Shown: positions 22,127-32,814 of the stretch, piece after piece | Layout of the letters: every line of letters starts with the position of its first letter | Position numbering within the stretch: position 1 is the first letter of the stretch | NCBI RefSeq assembly: GCF_902635505.1 | Contig: NC_045427.1 | Coordinates: 58,430,539 to 58,494,538, forward strand | Length of the DNA stretch: 64,000 nucleotides | Source of the DNA: Sarcophilus harrisii | Taxonomy: Eukaryota > Chordata > Mammalia > Dasyuromorphia > Dasyuridae | Direction of reading: 5' to 3' | Program-made: the position numbers and the translations under genes | Notes under the pieces: model-generated | The model's database searches: none | Told to the model about the DNA's origin: nothing | The model's input: the letters and a program-made list of their open reading frames with translations, nothing else

Positions 22127-23205
22127 GGGGCTGAGGTGGAGCCAAGATGGCAGAATAGCAAAAAGGGAGCACCCCTAGCTCCCCTAACTCCTCTAATCAT
22201 ATCTAGAAGACACATCAGATTAAATCCTTATAAGGAAATCCAAGGGGAAAAAAAAATCACAGTGAGTCATTTTTCCAGGCCAAGTCAGCATAGGGAAACA
22301 GAGAGGTTTATTGAGACTAGGGACAGGGTCCTGCCAGAAGCATTCTGGGAAGGGAAGGGCTGTGTACCAGGGCAAGAACACCAGACCCAGCTCAAAGAGG
22401 CTTAAACTTGTACATTTTAGTACCAAATTCCAATTTCCTACTACCCAATTCCAAGTCACAGATCCAGGGTGGAATAAGGAGGGGACCTGAGCCTAGTAGT
22501 GATGTTCCAGAGTGAAGAGTGGTTGCCAGCTGTAGGTTGAGTCTCAAGCAAATAGGATGTTTAGATGTAAACAGTTATTCCAGTCTATAAGGCCAGTCTT
22601 AAGTCTGCAGATAAATCACCGGAGCAGAAACTCCAGACCGAGGAAAGCCTATAGTTCTGATATTGAACCAGTAGAGCTTTCCAGCTGGCTGACAGTTCCC
22701 CTGCAGCAATAGTCTACTGAAACTCAAAGAGAATGGGCCAACAATCTTGTTGCTTAGACCAAAACCCACATAATTTTCAGAGCTCAGATCAGAGTGAGCA
22801 ATGATCAGATACTGTCCTGCAACAGATCACTTTGAAAGCATGGAAACTTTCAGGTCTTATTTATTGACCCTGAATTAACACAATACTTTGTATCTCAAGC
22901 AGGCAAAAGCACAACCAACTCAGGCATTTCCTCAAGAAGTAGACACTGGCCTTAATCAAAAAACAAAAACAAAACAAACAAACAAACAAAAAAAACCTAA
23001 CCCAACAGAAACCGAAGGGAAACAGGCTGGAAGAACGATCTAATTAATCCTCAAAAAGAATTCCACCCATAAAAAGCTATGATAGTAACAGGGAAGCTCA
23101 AGACCCAAAATACGAAGAGAATGATTCCAAAACACCTGTAAGCAAAGTCACAGAGAAAACCATAGCTTGGGCATAAGCTCAACTAGAATTCCTAGAAAAG
23201 ATGAA
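22127..23205 (+). mobile_element. L1 LINE 5' end: promoter UTR and ORF1 start, 3'-truncated
   Basis: The segment opens with 'gaggtggagccaagatggca', the typical L1 5' terminus. A YY1-type site (CAAGATGGC, 22143-22151) lies where it is found in full-length L1. At 23065-23205 it encodes 'SYDSNREAQDPKYEENDSKT' followed by 'PVSKVTEKTIAWA', one stop and 'AQLEFLEK'. This matches the marsupial L1 ORF1 N-terminus as I remember it (KTPTSKASKKNVNWAQAQEEFLEE). The rest of ORF1, all of ORF2 and the 3' end are absent, the reverse of the usual 5' truncation. It points toward CMTM4 on the same strand and ends about 1.4 kb before the ATG. Confidence 0.75.
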
Positions 23206-23482
23206 ACCCAGCTACTCCAGGTCCAGCCCAAATTCTTCCCACTCGGAAGTATTGTTATCACTATCCCTCCGACCACTAATGTCCCAAGCCAAACAAATGC
23301 TCCCATTTCCACTTCTTCGCCTCCTACCCCAAACGGAGCTGATTCATTGTCAGTACGGGAAGTTACCGAATTTCTTAAGTCAAATTCCCTCAAACCATTA
23401 CAAGCTCCCTTTGCTCTCAAGAGGCCGAACCTGACTCAGTACACAAGCATCAGTTTAGTAAGAATTCATTAACTATATAGAG
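23206..23482. other. Unassigned segment with several CpGs
   Basis: This stretch is GC-richer than the flank and is open in at least two + frames (23167-23472, 23201-23434) and one - frame (23148-23420). The predicted peptides are Pro/Ser/Thr-rich and match nothing I know. It may be the outer shore of the CMTM4 island or the relic of an unknown element. Confidence 0.4.
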
Positions 23483-23484
23483 TT

Positions 23485-23622
23485 TGCAAACATTACAAAA
23501 AAAAAAAAATCAACTCATTACATCTTCACAACAATCCTGGGAGGTGTCATTATCCAAGTTTTACACTTGAGGAAACTGAGGCCGAGAGAAAAGTGACACA
23601 CAGAGGTCACACAGAGGATGAG
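23485..23622 (-). repeat. MIR, antisense, at the edge of the CpG island
   Basis: 'cttcacaacaatcctgggag', 'gtgtcattatccaagtttta' and 'gaggaaactgaggccgagag' then 'ggtcacacagagg' are the antisense MIR core. Confidence 0.75.
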
Positions 23623-24311
23623 ATGAGGAGAAAGTGTCGGAGAAACAGGGAACACGAACTTGAGCAAACTCAGAGAAATAGCGCAGGAGGACCTGGCGTG
23701 GAGGGCAGGAAGAAGCGGGCGCGACTGTCCTCGCACAGCTGGTGCTGGGGCAGAATTTGAACGGAGGTCTCCTTTCCTCCCTAACAAGCCCCGCTCGGTT
23801 TCAGGCCTCCCGTCCTGCTACCGCTCTGCTCAGGGAGCAGCCCCCTCGGCTCCTTGCCGCCACCCCCCCTCAGCCCAGCAGGTCCCGACCCCAGCAAATT
23901 TCTTCCCGTCTGGTTCCCCGAGAGTAGGAGCCAGCCTCTCCTCAGCCCCCTCCCGGAGGGCAGCCGCCCCCCCCTCAGCTCTTCTCCGAAGCGCGTCCGA
24001 GAGCGCCCCTTCTCCGCTAACTCCAGCCCCTTCCCCGCTCCCGCAGCCCCGAGGCACAGGCCTCCGTCAGTCCCCACCCCTCCTAGGTACGGCTCCACCT
24101 CTTCTGGCTCCCCGCAGCCCCCTTTCTTCCTCCACCCTCCGGAGCTGGCGAGGGAAGGGTCCGGGGCGCCCCTTTCCTTCCCCCTCCCACCTCCGCGCGC
24201 TGGCTCGGGATGGGCGGGCCCAGGTCTCGCGGGGCGGGGGCTGGAGGCGGGGCGCCCGCGGCAGGTGAGCGGGCGGGGGAGGGAGGGATCCCGCGGCGAC
24301 CGCGGAGCGGA

Positions 24312-24402
24312 CGCCCCTTCCCCCTTCTCTCCCTCCCGTCCCTCCCGCCCCTCCCTCGCTCCTCCCGCTCCTCCCGCCCCTCCCGCCCCTCTCTCCCTTT
24401 CC
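24312..24402 (+). repeat. CCTCCCG-type pyrimidine tract in the promoter
   Basis: About 90 bases of nearly pure C and T on +, with CCTCCCG or CCTCCCT repeated six or more times. The minus strand has many closely spaced G3 runs, so it could bind Sp1/KLF-type factors or fold into G-quadruplexes (inference). Confidence 0.85.
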
Positions 24403-24530
24403 GCTGCCGAGAGGAGGCGGCGCCCGAGCGCCAGGAGCCCCGGGAGCCCGAGGAGGCGGCAACGGCGGCTGCGGCCTCGCGGCATCGGCTCCGGGTCCCT
24501 CCGCCCAGGCCGGGCCGGGCCGGGCCCGCG

Positions 24531-24554
24531 ATGCAGCCGGCGCGGCCCCGCTGA
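24531..24554 (+). promoter_or_regulatory. 7-codon upstream ORF in the CMTM4 5' leader
   Basis: ATG at 24531 encodes MQPARPR and stops at TGA 24552-24554, 27 bases before the main ATG and in the same frame. The start has a purine (G) at -3. The stop also shows that the CMTM4 frame cannot extend further upstream. A leader ORF this close may lower translation of CMTM4, if transcription starts upstream of it (inference). Confidence 0.7.
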
Positions 24555-24983
<429 letters not shown>

Positions 24984-25150
24984 TAGCCAGCGCTTCCCGA
25001 GCACGATCCCCAGGGCTAGAGGGAGGCCCCCGGGCCAGCAAGATTTCCCCCAAGCCAAGAGATTCATCTCCCCCTAACCCCGCACGAGCAAGGGGACCTC
25101 TTTCTCTCCAGACCTGTCTAAGTCTAGGGAGCCCCTTCAACCCGGTCGTT

Positions 25151-26165
25151 ATCCCCAGCTGAGGCAAAGGGTTCCTCTTCTTGCACTGTCCGGGCCAAAA
25201 TTCTCCCTCTCCCCCAGCCAATCAGGGGATTTCCCCCCCCAAACATGGGAGAAGCATCCCTTTTCTCCTGCAAGTGGTCCCCATTTGGTCAAATGGTGTC
25301 CTCCCATCAAATCCCTCTTTTCTTCCCCAAGACCTCGGTTTTCACTTCCTTTTCACCGCAGACCACTAGAGTAAGGTCTCCTTCCCTACTCCCCAGGAGT
25401 AGTTCCCCCTCCCTCATCCCAGAGGAGAGATCCTTTCCTTCCAGTCCCTTAAGTCTTGCCTTGCCCTTCAAGGCATCTGGGTATTGCTTCAGGTTGTTTT
25501 CCTAGCTTGTGTGCTGTTCCTGGCTCTCCTTTCCCGTCCCCCTTGGGCCCCACCTTCCTTCCGTTCTCCCTCAGGTACTGGTGCCTGACTTCCCATTTCC
25601 AGTGCCCATCCCCGGGTGTCACAAATAAGGGAATTGAGTCCGATGGGTGAAATGATTGCTTGAAAGCCACACTGTAAATCGTTGGCAGGACTGGGTGTCC
25701 AGACTTTACTATTGTGGTGTCTCCCTTAACCCTAGTACCTTTGAATTTTCATTCAGGGGAGCCTCTAAGAAGACTCTTTATTGGCGGTGCCTTTTGTACT
25801 TTCTTCACATCTGGGTCCAGGCAGGGCACACCCAGTCCTCTTCCTTCTCTCCTCCTTCCAATGGGCACCAGGCCCACTCTGCCTTCTCTCGGCCTGTTCT
25901 TTTCTTCTTTGCAAGGAGTTTCAAAACAACCTGAAGTGGAGTAGCTAGGCTTAAAGTCCTAGTGGCGAGCCACCTTGTCCTTTGCTATTCTGTCCCTCTC
26001 TGCCTGGTTCCTAGATCTGTTCTTCCTCATGCTTCCACAACAGATACTACTCCTACTGACAGCAGGGATCAGTTTTCAGCTGCAGTTTTCATCTGCGTTT
26101 TAAGCACTCTTGCTTCCCACTCATTAACAGTCTCCAGGGTCAGACTTCAGCCCAGCCTGTGAAGT
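25151..26165. other. Repeat-poor start of intron 1
   Basis: C- and T-rich at first, then ordinary. No named repeat. The open frames at 25181-25505 and 25656-25944 are low in complexity or chance. Confidence 0.5.
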
Positions 26166-26169
26166 AAAC

Positions 26170-26450
26170 ACACAGTAAAGGAAGCTTCTTTTTCTTTTAG
26201 CCTCCTCCTAGGCACAAACATATCTTTCTTCACTACCTTGCTTTTTCCTTAGTTCTGTTTTTTCTTCTATTTCCATATATCCCAACCCCTTCCAGGTGCC
26301 AGTTTCTCACTGGCTCATGGATAGTCCAGATCCTATACTCATGGCATGATCTTGATTAAGCTCTACCTTCTCTTTCGGGAAGCCTTCCCAGCTCATAAGA
26401 ATACTTCTATTACCTTGAATTTCTGCACTTTTGAATTGTTCTGTTGTTTG
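26170..26450 (+). repeat. L2 LINE 3' fragment
   Basis: 'cttctctttcgggaagcctt' followed by 'cccagctcataagaatactt' match the sense L2 3' UTR ('cagggaagccttccctga'). Confidence 0.55.
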
Positions 26451-26461
26451 GTGCATTTGCC

Positions 26462-26622
26462 GGAAAGGGAGCTGTGGTGTAATGGAAAGAGCCCAGAATT
26501 TGGCATCTACTTTGAATTCTGGTTCTATGGCCTATCTGTGTGGCTTTGGTCTAGATGTACACTTTTCCATGCCTCAGTTTCCTCATTTATAAAATGAGAG
26601 GGCTGGGGATCTCTAAAATTTT
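26462..26622 (+). mobile_element. CORE-SINE with L3-like tail
   Basis: 'gagctgtggtgtaatggaaa' (head), 'ctatctgtgtggctttggtc', 'gcctcagtttcctcatttat' and 'gggctggggatctctaaaat' (tail) occur in order. Confidence 0.7.
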
Positions 26623-26624
26623 GT

Positions 26625-27570
26625 TTTTCTCTTCCCTCTTCCCCTGCCCTCAAATCCTGTGACAGTAATGACTATTTGTGATAGTGACAAAAGAATCTGT
26701 TTTCAGAATAGGATATTTAAGTATACCTAGCATTTTGTTTTTTCTGTTTCCCTCCTTGCACTTTACAGAGGACATAAACATTCCTTGGGAATAATACAGT
26801 TTGATTGTATCTTTAAATAAAGATCTCAGGATTGTAGATAGCATAGTTAAAGAGTAATGATTATCTCCCCTGTGTGAAAAAACATATTCTATTGAGTTCT
26901 GGAGAAATATTTGAAAGGTTTTAAAGAAAGAAAATGGGGCTGCCTTTGAATTTAGGATAGATTTTATTTGGTAAAGGTTGAAATGTTTACCAAGATTTAG
27001 TAGCTATATTGTTGATAAGCTTGGATTAGGAAGAGGGAAGGAAGATAAGAGATGCATTCCTTTTGAAAAGCCTTAAATTAGTATTAGTGCATGAGCAGAA
27101 GTTAATAAAGTAACCCAGTGCCAGGGCAGTTGGAATACATGAACAATATTAAATGACTTGGATTATTTGCCCTATGGATTTTTGCAAATAAATTAGCCTA
27201 CAAGTGGAAAACCTGAACTGGCCATCATAAATAGCTTGATTAAAATGATCCTCATTATCACCTTACTCCTGAGTTCATTTAAAAAAATAATTTTAATTTA
27301 AAAAATTACCTAAGACTGGAAATTGAAACTAATAATATTATATTTTTGCTTTTTGTAAGGTAATGTTGCTCTGTATCAGTAGATAGGTCGGAGATTTGTT
27401 TTGTTTTGGCCATAGAGAATTGAATTCTTTGACATGCAGCTTTATAGTTATTTGTCTGATTTCTGCAGTAGGGACACAGGAAAATATGGATGATGGGATG
27501 GAAGGGACAGGCAATTAGAAAAGTTTAGATATCTCAGATTTCACTCAACAAGTTCAATTTAACAAATAAC
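26625..27570. other. No gene or recognised repeat
   Basis: AT-rich intron sequence without a repeat I can name. Confidence 0.5.
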
Positions 27571-27574
27571 TGTT

Positions 27575-27885
27575 GTATAGTGACAAGAACCTAGAATTGG
27601 GAGTAAGGAAACCTAGGTTTGAATTTTGGCTCTGTTTTCTCCTACATAAAAAGAAAAGATTGAACTACTTACTGCCTTAAATTCTTTCTGTCTCTCAATT
27701 CTGTTTCTGTGAATATTTGAATATTTATTATATGCAAAATATCTTGCTGTGTCCTGGGGATCATAATGGTTTTGCTTCTTACTAGTTTTGTGACTTTAGA
27801 CAATTTAATCAACTTCTTGGTGGCCTCAGTTTTACCATTTGTAAATTGAAGGGATTGGATTAGATAACCTCTAAGTATTTAAGAC
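27575..27885 (+). repeat. Two old CORE-SINE fragments with L3-like tails
   Basis: 27575-27705 has 'gtaaggaaacctaggtttga'. 27765-27885 has 'cctcagttttaccatttgta' and 'ggattggattagataacctc'. A CA/TACA run follows at 27886-27912. Confidence 0.6.
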
Positions 27886-27913
27886 ACACATACATACATA
27901 CACATAAACACAT

Positions 27914-28083
27914 GTGTATTTCTCTAAATATTTCAGTGTAAAGAAGACAGTTCTTTCACACCATCAGTTTATCTTCTTGGGGTATAAAAAGGATAAGGTT
28001 CTAATCCATCTACTCTCCTCCCTCCCCCCCAGGCAACTTGTAATATTGTTGGTAAAAGTTAGGATAAGCAGTAGCCAGGTGGC
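27914..28083 (+). repeat. Left arm of an inverted duplication
   Basis: The reverse complement of 29299-29453 matches this arm closely along its length, with about 90% identity at both ends and a gap of about 14 bases in the C/T-rich middle. For example 'agaagacagttctttcacac' and 'ggtaaaagttaggataagca' occur here and, inverted, in the right arm. The last 13 or so bases are the head of the MIR that continues rightward. Confidence 0.9.
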
Positions 28084-28322
28084 ACAATGGACACAGTGCT
28101 GGACCTGGCAGAATAGGAAGGCCCAAGTTCAAATCCAGATTTAGATATTTACTAGTTTTTAATGTAACGCAAGTCATTTAATTTCTGTCTTTGCTTCCTT
28201 ATCTGTAAAATGGAAATAATTGTAGTGTCTACCTCCTGGGATTGTTTAATGAGCTAATTATTACAAAGCCCTTTGTAACCCTTAAAGCAATATATAAATG
28301 CTATCTATTATTGTTGTTAGTT
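28066..28322 (+). repeat. MIR, near full length, sense
   Basis: Head 'tagccaggtggcacaatgga', core 'cccaagttcaaatccagatt', 'gcttccttatctgtaaaatg' and tail 'acaaagccctttgtaaccct' and 'aatataaatgctatctatta'-like text are present. Confidence 0.8.
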
Positions 28323-28384
28323 TATAATTATAATAAAGATTATACGTGATAAAGATTATATAATTATAATAAAGATCGAAATGT

Positions 28385-28695
28385 AAAAGGTCTAGTAAAA
28401 TACTTTGAGACTTGATAGAGGAAGGTTGACTTGAAGCTGAGTTATGTGGGAAGACTTTATGGAGGAGGTGGTATTCAAGCTAGGCCTGGAAGGGACCAAA
28501 TTGAGTAGGTGGGTCAGTGCCAGGTGTGGGTGATGGCATGAATGGGATACAGGAGAGAACATGATGGAGAACAGCTATTAATAGGTTTGCTGGGGAGAAA
28601 AATGTGAAGGGGAATAGTCAGTGATCAGGTTGAAAAGGTATTTGAGGTGGAAGCCAAGTTGTGGGGAGCCTTGAATGTTTTTGGGAAAACAAACC
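28385..28695 (-). repeat. L2-type antisense fragment
   Basis: 'gacttgaagctgagttatgt', 'gggaagactttatggaggag' and 'attcaagctaggcctggaag' follow the antisense L2 3' pattern ('ggaaggcttcctggaggagg...gagctgggccttgaa'). Confidence 0.55.
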
Positions 28696-29298
28696 AACTC
28701 CATATGTAGTTAAAACTCAATCACGATCATCACAGCATAGTAATGAAAACTATACATTGTATGATATTTCTAGCCTTTTTAGGGAAGCTTCTAAATTGAT
28801 CAAACCAAGCCATTCACTCTCTTCAGATCACATTCTTCATATTGGTAGACTCACTCATCAGGCTTTAGTTGCAAATGAGCCATGATGTTGGCCTCCAACA
28901 TCTTGCCCCAATACTCTCAAACTCACATTTCAGTGTTAAAGGCAGAAACAAGAAACCAAGATGTAAATTTTGACTGAGTTTTTAAAACAGGACTGGAATG
29001 AAAGAGGGAGCAAATTTATTTTGTGGTCCTCCAGAGATTGGGGAGAGGTATTGTAAAGGAGAGCACAATTTGGCTTTGTGAAAGAATGGAACTGACAGAC
29101 ACACAGACAAGAGAGGAGGAGAAGAGGGGAAGTAGGGAGAGATCAAGATTGATTTCTAGCAGTGTTGGCAGTCTGTGCACTTGGAATGGGGTTCCTCAGC
29201 CAAGAGAGAGAACCTTGCCATTACTTCCAGGTTCCTCATTGGAAGGCTCCCCGAAAAGGCATGAATGATCTCCTGGGGAGGGTAGCTGTGTCCTTTGG

Positions 29299-29453
29299 GC
29301 CATCTGGCTACTGCTTATCCTAACTTTTACCAACAATGTTACAAGTTGCCTTTAGGGGAGAAAAAGAATCTTATCTTTTTTTGCCCCCAGGAAAATAAAT
29401 TGATGGTGTGAAAGAACTGTCTTCTTTATACTGAAATATTTAGAGGCATACAC
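29299..29453 (-). repeat. Right arm of an inverted duplication
   Basis: This is the inverted copy of 27914-28083. The spacer between arms is about 1.2 kb (28084-29298). At its inner end the arm keeps about 13 bases of the SINE head and then diverges. Confidence 0.9.
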
Positions 29454-29459
29454 ACACAC

Positions 29460-29515
29460 TCATTGCTGGCAAGGGTTGGATTAGATACCCTTTGGGGTCC
29501 CTTACAAATCTAAGG
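29460..29515 (+). repeat. CORE-SINE tail, L3-like
   Basis: 'gggttggattagataccctt' and 'ggggtcccttacaaatctaa' match the L3/CR1-like SINE tail. Confidence 0.6.
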
Positions 29516-29924
29516 CTGTTGCACTGTCAAACTTAATGGTAGGTGGGCTGCACCTCATTCCCATGGTTTTGGAAAGGATTTTTGAATGCTGTTGTTTTGA
29601 CAGCTTTCACTTTAAATCAGAGACAATGAAACAACTCCCACCCCCATTTATCCATTGTATCTGGGGGATATAAATAAATTCATTTCTACTGGAGAGATAC
29701 AATATATCCACAGCTAAATAAAGGTAGAATAATATTGATAAAAACAGATACAGTTATTGGTATGTGGGGAAAAGGGATTCTTATAGGAAAAGCCAAGACA
29801 GCACAAATATTACTGAAAGTTGATATGAAAAGGGAAGTATTGTAGCTTGGGAGAGGGACTGACTGTCCACGCAAAGCCTTAGATGCTTGATTGGAATGTA
29901 GGATGTAATATGTAATGTCAGATC

Positions 29925-30612
29925 AAACAAACAGGCATTTAAGGGCCTACTATGTGCCAGACATTGTGCTAAATGCAAAGAAAAGCAAAAACCAGCCTTG
30001 TGTCAAGGAACTCTCTAATGGGGGAGATAACATGCAAATAATTACATACAAACCAGATATACAAAGTCTTCTAAAAGTCTTAATGCAATTTCAAGTTATT
30101 AAAAATATAAGATTTCAGTAAAGAGACCATAAGATAATTTCAAATTGAAAGTTCTAGCATTAAGGAAGGACAAAGAAGTTTCTTGCAGAATGTGATTTTA
30201 GCTGAGTCTTGAAGGACACCAGGGAAGCCAGGATTGCAGGCATGGCCAACCAGTTGAAAGTAGAGTGCTCATATGTATGGGGGATCTTGACAGGGGAGTG
30301 ATATGTAAGACTGGAAATATAGGAGGGATAGGTTTTGGAGGGCTCCCAGAGCCAAACAAGATACGGATACTTGAGGTAATAGCGAAGCACCAGAGTTTAT
30401 TTATTGCATGAGGATGTCAGGCTTGTACTTTAGAGAGATCACCTTCCTAACTGGGTGAAGGAGGAGCCAGAACCTCAAAGGCAGTGATGTCTTATTAGAC
30501 TTGACTAATGGTCTGGATCCAGACTTGTGAAGGTCTTTAAATGCCTAATAAGTTTGGCATTTGGTATTTTAACCAAAAAGCAGCTAAGAGGAAGCCAGGT
30601 AGGCTTCTGAAG
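29925..30612 (-). repeat. L2-type 3' region, antisense
   Basis: 'ggcctactatgtgccagaca', 'caaggaactctctaatgggg', 'gctgagtcttgaaggacacc' and 'gatcttgacaggggagtgat' follow the antisense L2 order. Same type as 19870-20870. Confidence 0.55.
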
Positions 30613-30714
30613 AAGAGGGGGGATGTTGAGAATGATAGTCAATGGTATTAAGAATTAAGGTTTGGATTTTGGTGGCCATGTATCTTCCAGTGTTATTTCA
30701 GCACAAGTCCCCCT

Positions 30715-30915
30715 GGTTGTGAATCTCTTCCTCTGTTTCTAAATTATTTTGTATTTATTTTGTGCTTGTTTATGTCCGTGTTCTTTGTTCCCTTTCTTCC
30801 AGTGGGAACAGAGGTATGGTTTCAATTTTGAATTTGTTTCTCCAGTAGCTAGAGTAGTTCTTGGTACACAATAGGCATTTAATAAATGCTTATTTGATGA
30901 ATGTTTGTTGATGTT
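30715..30915 (+). repeat. L2 3' tail, sense
   Basis: 'gtagttcttggtacacaata' and 'ggcatttaataaatgcttat' match the L2 3' terminus. Confidence 0.65.
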
Positions 30916-31439
30916 GATCATGTTTCTGCTACTTGAGAAGAATTGAAAAGTTAATTAAGCTAACATTTATCTTCTTAATAAGGTTTTAGTTTATACAAAG
31001 TTATGTAACCATTAACCTTATCAAGGTTACTAAGAAACAATGCTTTTAAGTCTGTCTCCCAGGTCTGCTTGTTACTCTGTTGATAGTATTCAGATCATTT
31101 CATACAAGTTATCAGGAAATATAGAAATAATGACCAGATCATCATCTGTTCTGCACACATACATAGCTAAATAAATGTTGAATAGTACCAGCTCAGCCAC
31201 TAAGGGTACATCATTTCTTTTCAAGGGCTTGGCTTCCTCATTCATAAAATAGAATAATTAGAGTGAAATGTCCCCAATGATCCTGCCAATCTTTTATGAA
31301 TTGTATTAGGGACACATGAGAAGGAACTTCAAAATGTGATACAGAAGTGCTAAGACAGTCATAAAGCATCCTGACTATAGTGATCTTGCTTCATTTGTCT
31401 GAAGAGCTTGAAAGAAATCTGGGATGGTGATAAATGGGA

Positions 31440-31540
31440 ATGGTTATATAAGACATAAACATAGTCCCTAACCTCAAAGCTACTTGTGAAATAGTTAAAT
31501 AAAAGGCAATATGTAACCAAATGTTAAATTATATGCTACC
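31440..31540 (-). repeat. L2 tail fragment, antisense
   Basis: 'ataaacatagtccctaacct' and 'caaagctacttgtgaaatag' match weakly. Confidence 0.4.
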
Positions 31541-31544
31541 TATT

Positions 31545-32185
31545 TTAAAAAATATATTTATTTTTAATACAAATTGCTTTATGAATCATGTTGGAAGAGA
31601 AAAATCAGAGCAAAAGGGAAAAACTGTGGAAGAGAAAAAAAAAAACAGAAAAAAGAAGCATGTATTGATTTACATTCAATCTCCATAGTTCTTTTTTTTT
31701 TAGATGCAGATGGCGTTTTCTGTCCAAAGTTTATTGGGATTGCTTTGGATCACTGAACCACTGAGAAGAACCAGATCTTTCATAGTTGATCATCACACAT
31801 TCTTGCTGTTATTGTGTGCAATGTATTCCTGATTCTGTTTGTTTTGCTCAGCATCAATCAATTCATGTAAATCTTTCCAGGCATTTCTAAAAGCATCTTG
31901 TTCATCTTTTATAGAACAATAATATTCTATTATCTTCACATACTGCAACTTATTCAGCCATTCCCCAATTGAGGGGCATCATTCAGCTTGTTCATGTTTT
32001 ATAGAACAATAATATTTTATTATCTTCATATACCACAACTTATTCAGCCATTCTCCAATTGAGGGGCATCAACTCATTTTCCAATTCTTTGTTACTTCAA
32101 AAAGAGCTGCTATAAATATTTTTGCACATGTGGATCCTTTTCCCTCTTTTATGATTTCTTTGGGATATGTATATATTACAGTATA
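31545..32185 (-). mobile_element. L1 LINE 3' end with an internal 90-bp tandem duplication
   Basis: This is antisense L1 3' UTR ('gaaaaatcagagcaaaaggg', 'acattcaatctccatagttc') and ORF2 tail ('ttattcagccattccccaat', 'aaagagctgctataaatatt'). The stretch 31892-31981 is repeated at 31982-32071 with about 92% identity. Confidence 0.85.
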
Positions 32186-32344
32186 TATTACATCTTAAAA
32201 GAAAAATCAATGGGGATTAGAATAGTTGGAGAAGGGTTCATGAAAGGGCAGGGCTTTGAAAGATGGGAAAGGGGATTCAGGGTTTATATGGCTGAGCAAT
32301 AGCTTGTATATTAAAGGCAAGAGCCAAATGTAATAATCTAATGA

Positions 32345-32440
32345 GACTACTTAAGAGAGTGGAAAAAACCTTTGTGTTGGAATCAGGAAGCCTGGGTTCG
32401 GGTCTCAGCTTTGACACTTAGTTCTTAAATACTTTTATCG
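32345..32440 (+). repeat. CORE-SINE fragment
   Basis: 'gtgttggaatcaggaagcct' and 'gggttcgggtctcagctttg' are the SINE CORE. Confidence 0.6.
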
Positions 32441-32814
32441 TTTTATTATGTTCCTGTGCAAATAATAAATTATGTTTATAACATGAACTGAAAATGCTGA
32501 AAAATAGAAAAGAAACTAGAAACAGTGTTCCTTTTTAGTAAACTATATTTAAAAAGAATGGTTGTAATAGGAAATAGCAATTTTTGCTGAGAAAGCAGCT
32601 TTTTCCATTGAAAGGGAGAGGGTTTGCTGGCTTTACCTGGCATTATACTCAGTAAAGACAATAAAAAATGGGAATTGTGTTGTTGAAATTATACATTGAC
32701 TGCATTTTGCAAAGGAATTATCACACTCATCACCAGGCTACCTTTTCAGTTAAGTTTTTTGAAATAGATGTATGTTCAATTCTGTGTAAAACAAAAGGTA
32801 TAATACATATAGTA

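Noticed and set aside
1-23000. Search for DYNC1LI2 exons, expected upstream from human gene order
   Set aside because: No frame resembling a dynein light intermediate chain was found, so its 3' end probably lies outside the window or is untranslated sequence I cannot identify.
24262-24270. Perfect-looking splice donor CAG/GTGAGC upstream of the CMTM4 start
   Set aside because: It could belong to an alternative 5' exon, but no paired acceptor is visible and the main leader seems continuous to the ATG. Donor-like strings are expected by chance in GC-rich DNA.
27914-29453. The inverted arms as terminal repeats of a DNA transposon
   Set aside because: No target duplication is seen outside the arms, the spacer holds ordinary MIR and L2 fragments without a transposase, and both arms include the start of a MIR.
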